This document shows, piece after piece, positions 19,801-33,450 of a stretch of DNA of 64,000 nucleotides. Position numbers and translations under genes: made by a program. The notes beneath the pieces were generated by a model, which saw only the letters and a list, made by a program, of their open reading frames with translations, did not search any database and was not told the origin of the DNA. The DNA comes from Streptococcus oralis Uo5 (lineage in GTDB: Bacteria > Bacillota > Bacilli > Lactobacillales > Streptococcaceae), in assembly GCF_000253155.1 (NCBI RefSeq), contig NC_015291.1:1583001-1647000 (forward strand). Direction: 5' to 3'. The stretch's first letter is position 1. The number at the start of each line of letters is the position of its first letter.

Positions 19801-22136
19801 CTATATGTCGGCACATCCGTGATGTTGATAATCTTAGCTCCCTGAGCAATGGCTTCATTTGGTCGTTGCCAGCCAATGCTCCAGATATCAACTTCTACTC
19901 CGTTCCAATCAACAGGAGTGTTCCCACGTTTCGCACTGAGCGAGCCCCAGATACGAGGGGTATAGCCTTTCCCTTTAATGTATTTGATAAGGTCATTGAC
20001 ATAGCGGCGATAGCTTTCTCTGCTACCATAGTATTCATCCGTTCCGATATGAACAGTAGATACCCCATGAAGCGGTGCATCTGGACCATCGAGGAGCTTG
20101 TCATAGACTGATTTGACAAAAGCTAATGTCTCATCGTACTTGTTATCCAAGTCCAGCATGGCTACGCGCTCAACATTGTGCTTGCCTGCATAATCGCTCA
20201 GACTACCTTGATACATGAGGTCTGGACGAACTTTGACAAAGGACAGGGCATGACCTGGTGTATCAATTTCTGGTACTAGGTTGATATGCAAGGCCTTGGC
20301 CAATTTAATCAGATTTTGCATTTCTTCCTTAGTATAATGCTCATCTGATGTCAATTTTTGACCATTCTTACCGACAATATCTGTCTCCAAACGGAAACCA
20401 GTCTTGGCATGTTCAAGTACATACTTGAGTTGTTCTTCTGGACTTAAATTCTTACCTGCCAAGTGTTCCTTGAGGAAGATATAGTTATCATTAAGGTGCA
20501 ACTGCAAGTCGTTCATCTTGTAGTAGGCCATGTTGAGCATGATGTCTACAAGGGTGTCATAAGGGATAAATTTACGACCTGTATCCAGCATAAAGCCACG
20601 GTGGCTGAAACTTGGGAAATCACGAATTTCGCCATTTTGTAGGTCTGTTTCTCCCATTTGAAGAAGAGTACGAGTTGCGTAGAAGGCTCCTGTGTTCGTT
20701 GCAGCTTCGATGGTAATCACATCATCTTGGATAGTGATGCCATAGCCTTCCTTGCCATAACCTTTGTTTTCAACCTTTTTAAACTCGATTCGTTTTTGAG
20801 CCTGTTTGTCACCTGTTGCAAGTTCCAATCCACGGCTTGCAAGGTCTGACTGGTAGAAGGTTGCTGCCTGATCAAATCCTGAATCTCCAGTCGCAAGAAC
20901 TGTATCTGAAGTGATAGAAGATTGGCCTTCTTTCCCATACCATTGTTGAACAGCTGGTGCTACTTTTGGTTTTACACCCACACCCTCGTCCTGATGTAGC
21001 CCCTTGATGACTACTTCAAATTCCTTAGTGAAAGTATGGCTGTCTTTGATTTGCTGCACCATGACCTTGACGCGTTGATCTGTCAGAGGTTTATGGATGT
21101 GATTTTGAAGGTCAATTACACCTTGTTTGTTGCTTCCGATGAGACTGACTTTTCCTGGTAAAGTTGGTAGAACAAGAGACTGTCCGTCTTCTGCTACTGT
21201 GAGTTCTGTTACTTGGCGGATATCCGTTACCTTACTATGGTCCGGAACGTTAGAATAAGCTCGAATTTCTTGGATTCCAACGTTTCTCCAGTTCATTGTT
21301 CCCGCTTGGTAATCATTGACCTCCAATTTGAGATACTTAGCTTTGATACTTTCAGCTAGATCTACTTTCTCATCTAAAACAGGATCTCCAGTCTTGGTAT
21401 GAGCGAGTTTCCATTGTTTTTCTCCGTTAGCGCCCACGTCTTCTTGACCTGCGTAGTAGAGACTCCAAGATTTGATATTTGGATCATTTTGCCCATTACG
21501 AAGACGACGATCCCAGTCTATTTCTACATGCTTGATAAGGGTAGTTTTTGGAAGAGTTAATTCGAAGGTTGGTTTTGGTACATCTTTATCCGTAGCCCAA
21601 CGAGTATCCGGATTACCGTCCACTGCCTTATCCGCAGTAAAGTTGGTACCAGTCTCATGGTTGCTCGCCTGAGCAGTAGCACCTTCGAGATGGTTGACAT
21701 CTTCTCTATCTTCGATTGTCTTTTCAGCTGGTTTTACTGCTGGTGTAGTGGTTTCCGCAGGTTGTTTGTCTGCCTTTGGTGTTTCAACCGGTTTCGGCGT
21801 TTCTGCTGGCTTGGGACTTGTAGGACTTGTCTCTGGTTTTGCCTCTTCACTTGCTGCAGGATTGGTTCCCTCATCTGTCGCTGGAGTTTCTTCATGACTT
21901 GCTTCTGTTGCAGCTTCTGCATCCGCCTTTTCAAGCGCAGCGGCTAAATCATCTGGTAACTTATCCAAGGCTTGAACATGAGTGATACTTCCCTCTGTCT
22001 CTGAAGGTGTTGCTGTTTCTGCCGCCTGAACCATATTGGCGCCAAAGATACTAGCACCAATCATAACGGAGGCTGCACCGATTGCAAATTTTCTTATACT
22101 ATAGTGACAGCGTTTCTCAAAAAAATGTCTATCCAT
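13881..22136 (-). CDS. Giant cell-wall-anchored GH20 + GH84 beta-N-acetylhexosaminidase
   Basis: Predicted extracellular enzyme with two HexNAc-releasing catalytic domains. 2751 residues from the ATG at 22136 (AGGAGA site; an in-frame ATG at 22166 would precede the signal). Layout by position: YSIRK signal 1-39; Ala/Glu/Pro-rich spacer to about 140; F5/8 (CBM32-like) domain about 142-296; GH20 domain about 410-870 with HRGFMLDTGRKF and catalytic Asp700-Glu701 in HIGTDEYYG; LamG-like domain about 913-1045; CBM32-like about 1059-1192; GH84 N-domain and barrel about 1250-1690 with GFIEGYYGNPW and the Asp1519-Asp1520 pair in ILADDAP; helical region to about 1880; at least three more F5/8-like domains to about 2440; three 37-residue repeats about 2569-2693; LPATG sorting signal at 2719-2723. 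GH20 and GH84 suggest release of beta-linked GlcNAc/GalNAc, or lacto-N-biose from the GH20 part; the substrate is not decidable here. I do not recall a pneumococcal homologue at this site. Confidence 0.9.
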   Translation of the reverse strand: MDRHFFEKRCHYSIRKFAIGAASVMIGASIFGANMVQAAETATPSETEGSITHVQALDKLPDDLAAALEKADAEAATEASHEETPATDEGTNPAASEEAKPETSPTSPKPAETPKPVETPKADKQPAETTTPAVKPAEKTIEDREDVNHLEGATAQASNHETGTNFTADKAVDGNPDTRWATDKDVPKPTFELTLPKTTLIKHVEIDWDRRLRNGQNDPNIKSWSLYYAGQEDVGANGEKQWKLAHTKTGDPVLDEKVDLAESIKAKYLKLEVNDYQAGTMNWRNVGIQEIRAYSNVPDHSKVTDIRQVTELTVAEDGQSLVLPTLPGKVSLIGSNKQGVIDLQNHIHKPLTDQRVKVMVQQIKDSHTFTKEFEVVIKGLHQDEGVGVKPKVAPAVQQWYGKEGQSSITSDTVLATGDSGFDQAATFYQSDLASRGLELATGDKQAQKRIEFKKVENKGYGKEGYGITIQDDVITIEAATNTGAFYATRTLLQMGETDLQNGEIRDFPSFSHRGFMLDTGRKFIPYDTLVDIMLNMAYYKMNDLQLHLNDNYIFLKEHLAGKNLSPEEQLKYVLEHAKTGFRLETDIVGKNGQKLTSDEHYTKEEMQNLIKLAKALHINLVPEIDTPGHALSFVKVRPDLMYQGSLSDYAGKHNVERVAMLDLDNKYDETLAFVKSVYDKLLDGPDAPLHGVSTVHIGTDEYYGSRESYRRYVNDLIKYIKGKGYTPRIWGSLSAKRGNTPVDWNGVEVDIWSIGWQRPNEAIAQGAKIINITDVPTYSVPSGSNSQAAYGDYANYERQYNSWTPNDFRTGGGPLLPASHPSIIGGGHAVWNDNIDLHETGLTSYDIFKRFFKSMQTTAERTWGSDRAAATFAERTLPTSPYAPQSNPDRAIDQSDLFTINSETVKNYASKKVKTSEQGLAFEKDSSIEGLAGDVGPSHVLKFDVTVTGDGEQTFSTSGDNRIYLADKDGYLAYKFEQFHIQFNKKLEKNKRYQISIVTKPQSTEVYVDGEKIERIANPAHPRFAHNSLVLPLESIGGFKGILHSAELSDKPFVNPRLISNDKITATASSQQLPGNATEGAVEKAFDSDSNTFWHTKWTGDTAPYTLTMTLKEAEKVNGLTYLPRPGGGNGVVTRYEIYAQKDGQMVKVSEGSWDNNAQEKTVNFAAVDTNKIELKVLEGVGGFASAAEVHLLKPAKEGQETPEPSQPQPPSTPEKPKVDQTGDGTVELADQFTASKPASEDSIAAASKSADYLKKEYKVFPTPQKVTYGEGVTALRKQVNLVMGDQLDIYTRNRLKSVLQDNQVSYTTGKAAIAGATNIYLGVHGQGSQAEQNLSKVSAGLFDKIDAYVLSIKDNSISIVGKDTDAVFYGLTTLKHMLKESQVPVLRNVTVEDYAELKNRGFIEGYYGNPWSNADRAELMRFGGDLKLNQYFFAPKDDPYHNKKWRELYPEEKLAEIRELARVGNQSKTRYVWTIHPFMNNRIRFGNEAHYQEDLATIKAKFTQLMKVGVREFGILADDAPSPVGGYNSYNRLMQDMTQWLTEMQGTYSGLRKEMIFVPGQYWGNGREDELKSLNENLPSSTSMTLTGGKIWGEVSESFLSTLKNNLSAGGKTYRPVSLWINWPVTDNSKQHLILGGGEKFLHPNVDPSLLSGIMLNPMQQSEPSKIALFSGAQYSWKQWKSEEEAKKINDIAFNFVENGHFEDSKVSAAFRELGKHMINQNMDNRVVKLEESVDLAPKLTDFMTKLKAGQDVTAERAALRAEFAKIKEAAELYKASGDKKMVAQIHYWLDNAIDQMNALDAFLTGTEAMATNDAAKLWDSYYKGLKLYEQSQTHTFHYVDHMEKAELGVQHIRPFILSLKEVLASEVQKVLHPDQIISTFITNRTGVEGGLAEVTDGDLATHAIIKSPNSIKTGDYIGMKFNKPVDIQTLTFAMGTQANPRDTFSKAEVQYQDENDNWVTLKEPSYVGNESLLKFENLTIKAKAVRMIATADRENTWFAVQEIAVNRPVEKARSQQATTVSLSSNLVYKLNTSARQITDGKDNTEAMMANADGSNTTPVDAWAQLDLGEVKSVTKVRLRQGTGDKLATGVLEYSTDGTAWQELDRLSGEQTKEVTRAINARYIRVRNTKALDLWWRIQDFSVETRSGNSELTDTNVDALKETPVVDSLGSYELQIPAGTKLPANSYLGMKLDRIHQVKSIQLQGQANPALSLEYSANAQEWLPASQLTDRSAASHLVRYVRLVNKTDQEQAVTATSLLVTTKEVQPTKLESTTMGIHPTYGSNDVRKLNNLDQLFDGVYNNFVEFSDYARKDGHVTLKLGSERTIKKIRAYIQDGTQNYLRDGKIQVSQDGKTWTDVVTVGDGVANSTHDDSLTDGWTHDSKMPGNRYIEGELTTPVKANYLRVLYTADYDARFVGFTELVINDGEFVKPINDPTVEGSSGESQGNLYNNLVDGKVLTSYKSEKDKGELVYHLSEPTNANHLRLVSSLPEGAKARILARTLKDGQDSWTDLGAITSSLQTFAIRNGGSLLDVKLVWEGGKAEFYELASFHQELTEEPVQSSKGEEPAPVLEVPEFTGGVNSVEALVHELPEYTGPVATVGDQAAPTVEKPEFKGGVNAVEALVHELPEYTGPVATVGDQAAPTVEKPEFKGGVNAVMALVHELPEYTGPLATVGDQAAPTVEKPEFKLSSLASDEGKKPAPDLKQEVTNRETAEQSLPATGESQSDTALFLAGVSLALSALFVAKTKKD
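14071..14425 (-). repeat. Three tandem 111-bp (37-aa) repeats in the GH20/GH84 protein
   Basis: Near-identical units encode [20 protein letters not shown] followed by [17 protein letters not shown]. They sit between the last carbohydrate-binding domain and the LPATG signal, so they probably form a wall-spanning stalk. The copies differ at only a few bases, indicating recent duplication or gene conversion. Confidence 0.9.
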
Positions 22137-22166
22137 CTTTCTCCTATTCCTTTCATCCGCATACAT

Positions 22167-22182
22167 GAGTAAGCGGTATCAT
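22167..22182 (-). promoter_or_regulatory. cre-like site upstream of the GH20/GH84 gene
   Basis: Minus-strand TGATACCGCTTACT differs from the CcpA cre consensus at about one core position and aligns with the better cre ahead of the GH101 gene, including the following GGATGAAAGGA leader. It is 30 nt before the start codon. No clear -10/-35 was seen between it and the GH101 stop, so the gene may depend partly on read-through. Confidence 0.45.
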
Positions 22183-22192
22183 TTCTCCTTTG

Positions 22193-22221
22193 AAAAAGGA
22201 GAGAACCAAGAGGTCCTCTCC
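22193..22221 (-). terminator. Possible terminator between the GH101 and GH20/GH84 genes
   Basis: Minus-strand stem GGAGAG/CTCTCC (22216-22221 with 22198-22203) with a 12-nt loop, followed by five T. It lies 56 nt after the GH101 stop. The stem is short, so termination may be partial. Confidence 0.5.
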
Positions 22222-22276
22222 GGCTGTTTGTTCCTTTTTGATTCGAGTTGCTTTGAACTGCTACAATCAAATCTCA

Positions 22277-28651
<6,375 letters not shown>

Positions 28652-28669
28652 CTAAATCCTTTCATTTTC

Positions 28670-28685
28670 CAGTAAGCGTTTACAT
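28670..28685 (-). promoter_or_regulatory. cre site (CcpA operator) in the GH101 leader
   Basis: Minus-strand ATGTAAACGCTTACTG matches the cre consensus WTGNAANCGNWNNCWW at all but the final position. It lies about 75 nt downstream of the -10 and 25 nt before the start codon, so CcpA would act as a roadblock, repressing this host-glycan enzyme when preferred sugars are present. Confidence 0.75.
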
Positions 28686-28759
28686 TTCTTTTTTAAAAAT
28701 ACTCCTTTCTCTGAAAGTGCTCTGCTTAACTGTTATAAATTAAAAATAATTGTACTTTT

Positions 28760-28788
28760 AATATAACAAATAAAAAGGCAGAAAGCAA
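28760..28788 (-). promoter_or_regulatory. GH101 promoter
   Basis: Minus strand: -35 TTGCTT (28783-28788), 17-nt spacer, -10 TATATT (28760-28765), giving a leader of about 110 nt that contains the cre site. Confidence 0.65.
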
Positions 28789-29025
28789 TAGGAAATAGGT
28801 AAAATTCACTAAAATTTTCTCTTTTCTGGAAAGTACTAACTCTAAGAATTTAAATAATCGCTTTACAGTTATAAAAAAGTTCTATCTCAAAGAATCTAAT
28901 AAACAGCTTCATTTCAAAAACAAATTATTATCAGATAGAAACCATCAAAACAAGGGCTGAAAATCGGATTTTTTATCATTTTTTGCTATGATTAGTTAGA
29001 TAGAAGAAAAGTGAAGGAGAAGACA

Positions 29026-29849
29026 ATGAAATTAATTACAGGTGCAAATGGTCAACTCGTACCGAACTACCTTATTTACTAGATGAACGAAATGTGGACT
29101 AGGTTGCAGTCGATGTGGCCGAAATGGATATCACGAATGCTGAAATGGTTGAGGAAGTCTTTGCCAAGGTTAATCCAACTCTGGTCTATCATTGTGCAGC
29201 CCACACTGCTGTTGATGTGGCAGAAGATGAGGGGAAAGAACTGGATTTTGCCATCAACATAACTGGAACTGAAAATGTAGCCAAGGCCTCTGAGAAATAC
29301 GGAACTACTCTGGTCTATATCGCAACAGACTATGTCTTTGATGGAAAGAAACCTATCGGACAAGAGTGGGAAGTCGATGACCTACCTGATCCGCAAACAG
29401 AGTACGGACGTACTAAGCAAATGGGAGAAGAACTTGTTGAAAACCTTACGTCACAGCATTACATCATTCGTACTGCCTGGGTCTTTGGAAAGAACTTTGT
29501 TTTTACCATGCAAAGTCTATCCCAAACCCATAAAACGCTCACAGTGGTCAACGACCAACACGGCCGCCCAACCTGGACACGAACCTTGGTCGAATTCATG
29601 ACCTACTTGACTGATAATCAAAAAGAGTATGGCTACTACCACTTATCAAATGACGCAGCTGAAGATACCACTTGCTGTGACTTGGCTGTCGAGATTCTTA
29701 AAGACAGTGATGTTGAAGTAATCCCTGTAAATCCCTGTAAATTCCAGCAAGTTTCCTGCCAAGGCTAAACGTCCCCTCAACTCAACCATGAGTTTGGCCA
29801 AAGCGAAGGTGCCCTTAAAGAGTTTTATAAACAAGAAATAAGAAAATAA
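29026..29849 (+). pseudogene. rmlD: dTDP-4-dehydrorhamnose reductase remnant, multiply disrupted and inverted relative to the capsule operon
   Basis: The last enzyme of dTDP-L-rhamnose synthesis, here dead. The start MKLITGANGQL is followed by a frameshift (a G seems lost, CTCGGTACC to CTCGTACC). The frame then resumes as LLDERNVD and hits a TAG where the family has Tyr. The central part is well preserved (AAHTAVDVAEDEGKELDF, TDYVFDGKKPIGQEWEVDDL, NDQHGRPTWTRT). FGKNF lacks the usual NYG, a tandem 10-bp duplication (29721-29740) shifts the frame again, and the C-terminal end lacks about 11 residues before KEFYKQEI. It lies on the plus strand, opposite to the capsule genes. Confidence 0.9.
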
Positions 29850-29866
29850 AAGATTACGACATACAT

Positions 29867-29902
29867 AAAAAAGCAAGAGACCTTGAGGCCTCTTGCTTTT
29901 TT
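29867..29902. terminator. Bidirectional terminator at the 3' end of the capsule locus
   Basis: Stem AAAAAAGCAAGAG/CTCTTGCTTTTTT with runs of A before and T after, so it works in both directions: for the leftward capsule operon and the rightward rmlD remnant. Confidence 0.88.
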
Positions 29903-29910
29903 ATATCTGA

Positions 29911-30205
<295 letters not shown>

Positions 30206-30253
30206 AATGACGTAACCTTTCTAACGAACTGATTAATGAGTAACTTCAAATTC

Positions 30254-31306
30254 TTACTTCAACTTAGAAATGGCCGATTTCAGATAATCACCATTTCGAA
30301 GCGCTACTCCTACTTGTCTGGCATTAGCCGACAGTTCCATGTAATCTTGATCTGTCAAATCGTCTAGTGTCTTTTGGAGGTCATGTAGAGAAACAACCGC
30401 TATACCACACTGCTTATCTAGCACAAAATGCGCAAGGGCAGACTCTTTCCAAACAACTAGAGGAAAACCCGAAGCTAAATAAAGAGAAGCCTTGTGGGAG
30501 TTGTTAATACGTAGGTAATTTCCGAAAGAACCCTGGCAAGTTTCTGAACTATCACCGTCCCACACCAAACCAAAACTACCTTGAAGAGCATTTGGGAGGT
30601 CATCTGGCATAAAGGAACCAAAGTAGGTGGTATTTTTCAATGCACGACTTTCATCGTACCCCATTCCATAGAGATTATAGGCTGGCTGTTCTGGCAAATT
30701 ATAAAGATAGCCTGATTTTGTTGGAATTAGATTTCCGGCGATGATAATCGCTTCTTCTTTTTGGGGAACATTTTTTTCCTCAAAGTTCGGAATCAGATAG
30801 TCAAAAATCTCCAAGCTAACCATTTTATCTGATGGTATGCCTTGAATTGTCAAGGCATTTTTCATGATATCATTATGAACGATAATGCCATCCACTGATG
30901 TAAGAGCTGCCTTCTCTTGGAAGTAATTTCTCACTTTATGACGAAGTTTCACTGCTGAATTTCCTACATGACGCAAGGTTTCAATATCATGGATCACAAG
31001 ATAGAATTTGACTCCTCTATTTTGCGCCTGCTTGATGAGTGGCGAAATGAAAAATGTATGGTGGATAATCGGGAACTGAATCAGCAATTCATCCCCAGAT
31101 CCCAACTGATCAAAGACAGACTTGAGCGCACGATATTTGTGTTGCTGAGCTTTAAAGAAATTCATCTTATACCAATTCTCAACCTTGAGTTCCAACCCCT
31201 TATAACCCTCTGAGACTAGAATAGCTTCCACGTCATTTCGTGCCTTATTTCCTGCATTCTTTTCATATTCATTACTCAGAAATGAATCCTTCAGATAATA
31301 TTTCAC
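30254..31306 (-). CDS. Galactofuranosyltransferase-like capsule glycosyltransferase
   Basis: Likely transfers galactofuranose from UDP-Galf during capsule repeat-unit assembly at the inner membrane face. 350 residues resemble the Gtf3/beta-1,6-galactofuranosyltransferase type: N-terminal Rossmann half with LLIQFPIIHHTFFISPLI, FYLVIHDIETLRHVG and GIIVHNDIMKNAL, and C-terminal half with LVWDGDSSETCQGSFGNYLR and NNSHKASLYLASGFPLVVW, the usual UDP-sugar end. It is the last intact gene of the operon, 27 nt after glf, which makes its predicted donor. The linkage is inferred from the family. Confidence 0.82.
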   Translation of the reverse strand: MKYYLKDSFLSNEYEKNAGNKARNDVEAILVSEGYKGLELKVENWYKMNFFKAQQHKYRALKSVFDQLGSGDELLIQFPIIHHTFFISPLIKQAQNRGVKFYLVIHDIETLRHVGNSAVKLRHKVRNYFQEKAALTSVDGIIVHNDIMKNALTIQGIPSDKMVSLEIFDYLIPNFEEKNVPQKEEAIIIAGNLIPTKSGYLYNLPEQPAYNLYGMGYDESRALKNTTYFGSFMPDDLPNALQGSFGLVWDGDSSETCQGSFGNYLRINNSHKASLYLASGFPLVVWKESALAHFVLDKQCGIAVVSLHDLQKTLDDLTDQDYMELSANARQVGVALRNGDYLKSAISKLK

Positions 31307-31333
31307 CTTTTCTCCCCTTTATCTGTGATGTTC

Positions 31334-32437
31334 TTAGATACTCCCTAGTTCTTCTGCTACCACATCCAATGCACGTTCAATCGTCACATGCATGTCATAG
31401 TATTTATAGTCAGCTAGGCGTCCACAAAAGATAACCTTGTCATTTTTGGCTGCTTCTTCTTGATACTTAGCAAACATGGCATTGTTTCTCTCATCATTGA
31501 TTGGATAATATGGCTCATCTCCACGTTTCCAATCAGCTGGGTATTCACGAGTAATAACCGTCTTTGGTTGAGTACCATACTCGAAATGCTTGTGCTCGAT
31601 GATACGAGTATAAGGAATTTCTCGTTCTGTATAGTTTACAACTGCGTTTCCTTGATAGTTTTCCTCATCTAAAACTTCATGTTCAAAACGAAGACTACGG
31701 TATTCTAACTCACCATGTTTATAATCAAAGTATTGGTCAATCATCCCTGTAAAGACAACCTTTTCAGCAGAAGCCTCTAATTCTTGACGATTGGCAAAAA
31801 AGTCAACGCCAAGCTCTACCTCTACATCGCCAAGCATGTTTTCAATGATGACGTTATAGCCACCGATTGGAATACCTTGGTAACGGTCATTAAAATAATT
31901 ATTATCAAAGGTCAAACGCACTGGGAGGCGCTTGATAATAAATGGCGGAAGGTCTGTTGCAGAACGTCCCCATTGTTTTTCAGTATAGCCCTTGATCAAC
32001 TTTTCATAGATATCTGGACCAATCAACTTGATAGCTTGTTCTTCTAAGTTCTTGGGCTCAACATCTTTCATATGAGCCGTTTGCTGGGCAATCTTGTTCT
32101 TGACTTCTTGTGGTGTCTTAGTTCCCCACATAGCGTAGAAGGTATTCATATTGAAAGGAAGATTGTAAAGACTCCCCTTGTAGTTAGCCACTGGTGAGTT
32201 GATATAGTTGTTAAACTCAGCGAATTGGTTAACATAGTCCCATACTTTTTTATTGGAAGTATGGAAAATGTGGGCACCATACTTGTGGACATTGATGCCC
32301 TCAACATTTTCACAGTAGATATTTCCACCGATGTGATCACGCTTGTCAATCACTTTAACTTTTTTACCGCGTTTTGTAGCTTCGTGTGCGAAGATTGCTC
32401 CAGACAAACCAGCACCAACGATAAGATAATCGTACAT
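31334..32437 (-). CDS. glf: UDP-galactopyranose mutase
   Basis: FAD enzyme that converts UDP-Galp to UDP-Galf. 367 residues with the FAD-binding start DYLIVGAGLSGAIFAHE, VIDKRDHIGGNIY, the active-site KYGAHIFHTSNKKVW, and IIEHKHFEYGTQPKTVITRE plus the C-terminal FCGRLADYKYYDM. Full length. It predicts galactofuranose in the capsule and supports the identity of the downstream transferase. Confidence 0.96.
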   Translation of the reverse strand: MYDYLIVGAGLSGAIFAHEATKRGKKVKVIDKRDHIGGNIYCENVEGINVHKYGAHIFHTSNKKVWDYVNQFAEFNNYINSPVANYKGSLYNLPFNMNTFYAMWGTKTPQEVKNKIAQQTAHMKDVEPKNLEEQAIKLIGPDIYEKLIKGYTEKQWGRSATDLPPFIIKRLPVRLTFDNNYFNDRYQGIPIGGYNVIIENMLGDVEVELGVDFFANRQELEASAEKVVFTGMIDQYFDYKHGELEYRSLRFEHEVLDEENYQGNAVVNYTEREIPYTRIIEHKHFEYGTQPKTVITREYPADWKRGDEPYYPINDERNNAMFAKYQEEAAKNDKVIFCGRLADYKYYDMHVTIERALDVVAEELGSI

Positions 32438-32450
32438 AGTGTTCTCCTTT

Positions 32451-33449
32451 TTATAATTTGACGATTCGATTGAAGTAAGGAATCTTCATTAACATTCCAA
32501 CAATAATAAAACTAACACTTAAAGTAAATAGAGCAAAAAGTAAATATGCTCCAACAAAATTAAAACCAAATATCCTTTCCCACAATTTCATAATATAAGT
32601 GTGTATTATGAAAACTCCCATTGTTTGATTAGAAAGGAAAACAATCCTTTCCTTTCGGTTTTCATTCAACGTAAGCGTGAGGATAGTTAGAAAAATTCCT
32701 AGAGTACTGACTTTTACAAATAAAGTATCATAAAAATATTCAGCAAAAAGATTATGGTAAGTATTCTTTGCTAAGAAAAAGAATATAATTGGCGATATCA
32801 ACACTAAGAATATGCTAACTATTTTCATCCAGTTTTTAAATCTATATTTGAGGTTGTCTACATTGAATTGTGCTATATAACCACCTAAAAGATAGTAGAA
32901 AAACCAAGTCCATAATCTAAAAGTTTGCATAACATGAGTTTGTATAGGCATCTGAAGGAAAATATTTGCTAATTCAACTATAAACCCAATTGCCACCAAT
33001 AAAGATAGAATGTATACATATTTTCTTTTTGAATTTATAACTGTTTTCAAAACAGGCAAACATAAATAAATAAGAATCAGCGCACCAAAAAACCAAAACT
33101 GAAAGAAATACCCTTTTTGTAACAGAGAGCCTACAATTTTTTTAATTGGATTAACCGCAAAGTCTCTTTTAAAGAGCCAAACGATAATGCTCCATGATGA
33201 CACTGTTATTAGAATCCATTTGACTTTTTGAAGTATGTAAGGATAAGTTATTTCCCTTTTGCCTAACAATAAATAACCATTGACCATAAAAAACAAAGGA
33301 ATGGAGTAGGTACCTAAATAATATAAATATGCCAAAAGATTCCATGATCCTGTCTCTTTAAATCCGCCCATTGTTGTATGGAGTAAAATGACCCCAATAC
33401 ACGCAAGCACTTTTAATAAATCTAGGCTGATATTCCGATTTTTTTGCAT
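32451..33449 (-). CDS. Acyltransferase 3-family membrane protein (capsule O-acyltransferase)
   Basis: Predicted to transfer an acetyl or similar group onto the polysaccharide at the membrane. 332 residues with about ten hydrophobic segments and the family start NISLDLLKVLACIGVILLHT, in which the His is the conserved catalytic residue, followed by YYLGTYSIPLFFMVNGYLLL. The gene starts 1 nt after wzx and is 13 nt before glf, so it is a regular operon member. The acyl group and attachment site cannot be told. Confidence 0.85.
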   Translation of the reverse strand: MQKNRNISLDLLKVLACIGVILLHTTMGGFKETGSWNLLAYLYYLGTYSIPLFFMVNGYLLLGKREITYPYILQKVKWILITVSSWSIIVWLFKRDFAVNPIKKIVGSLLQKGYFFQFWFFGALILIYLCLPVLKTVINSKRKYVYILSLLVAIGFIVELANIFLQMPIQTHVMQTFRLWTWFFYYLLGGYIAQFNVDNLKYRFKNWMKIVSIFLVLISPIIFFFLAKNTYHNLFAEYFYDTLFVKVSTLGIFLTILTLTLNENRKERIVFLSNQTMGVFIIHTYIMKLWERIFGFNFVGAYLLFALFTLSVSFIIVGMLMKIPYFNRIVKL

Positions 33450-33450
33450 T

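Noticed and set aside
29040..29110. Insertion sequence or transposase remnant at the capsule/GH101 boundary, as often seen in pneumococci
   Set aside because: No transposase motif or terminal inverted repeat could be read; the region is explained by rmlD decay.
29115..29768. 217-codon open frame as a short sugar-nucleotide reductase
   Set aside because: It is the middle of a broken rmlD; upstream and downstream rmlD parts are readable in other frames, and the nucleotide-binding start is cut off.
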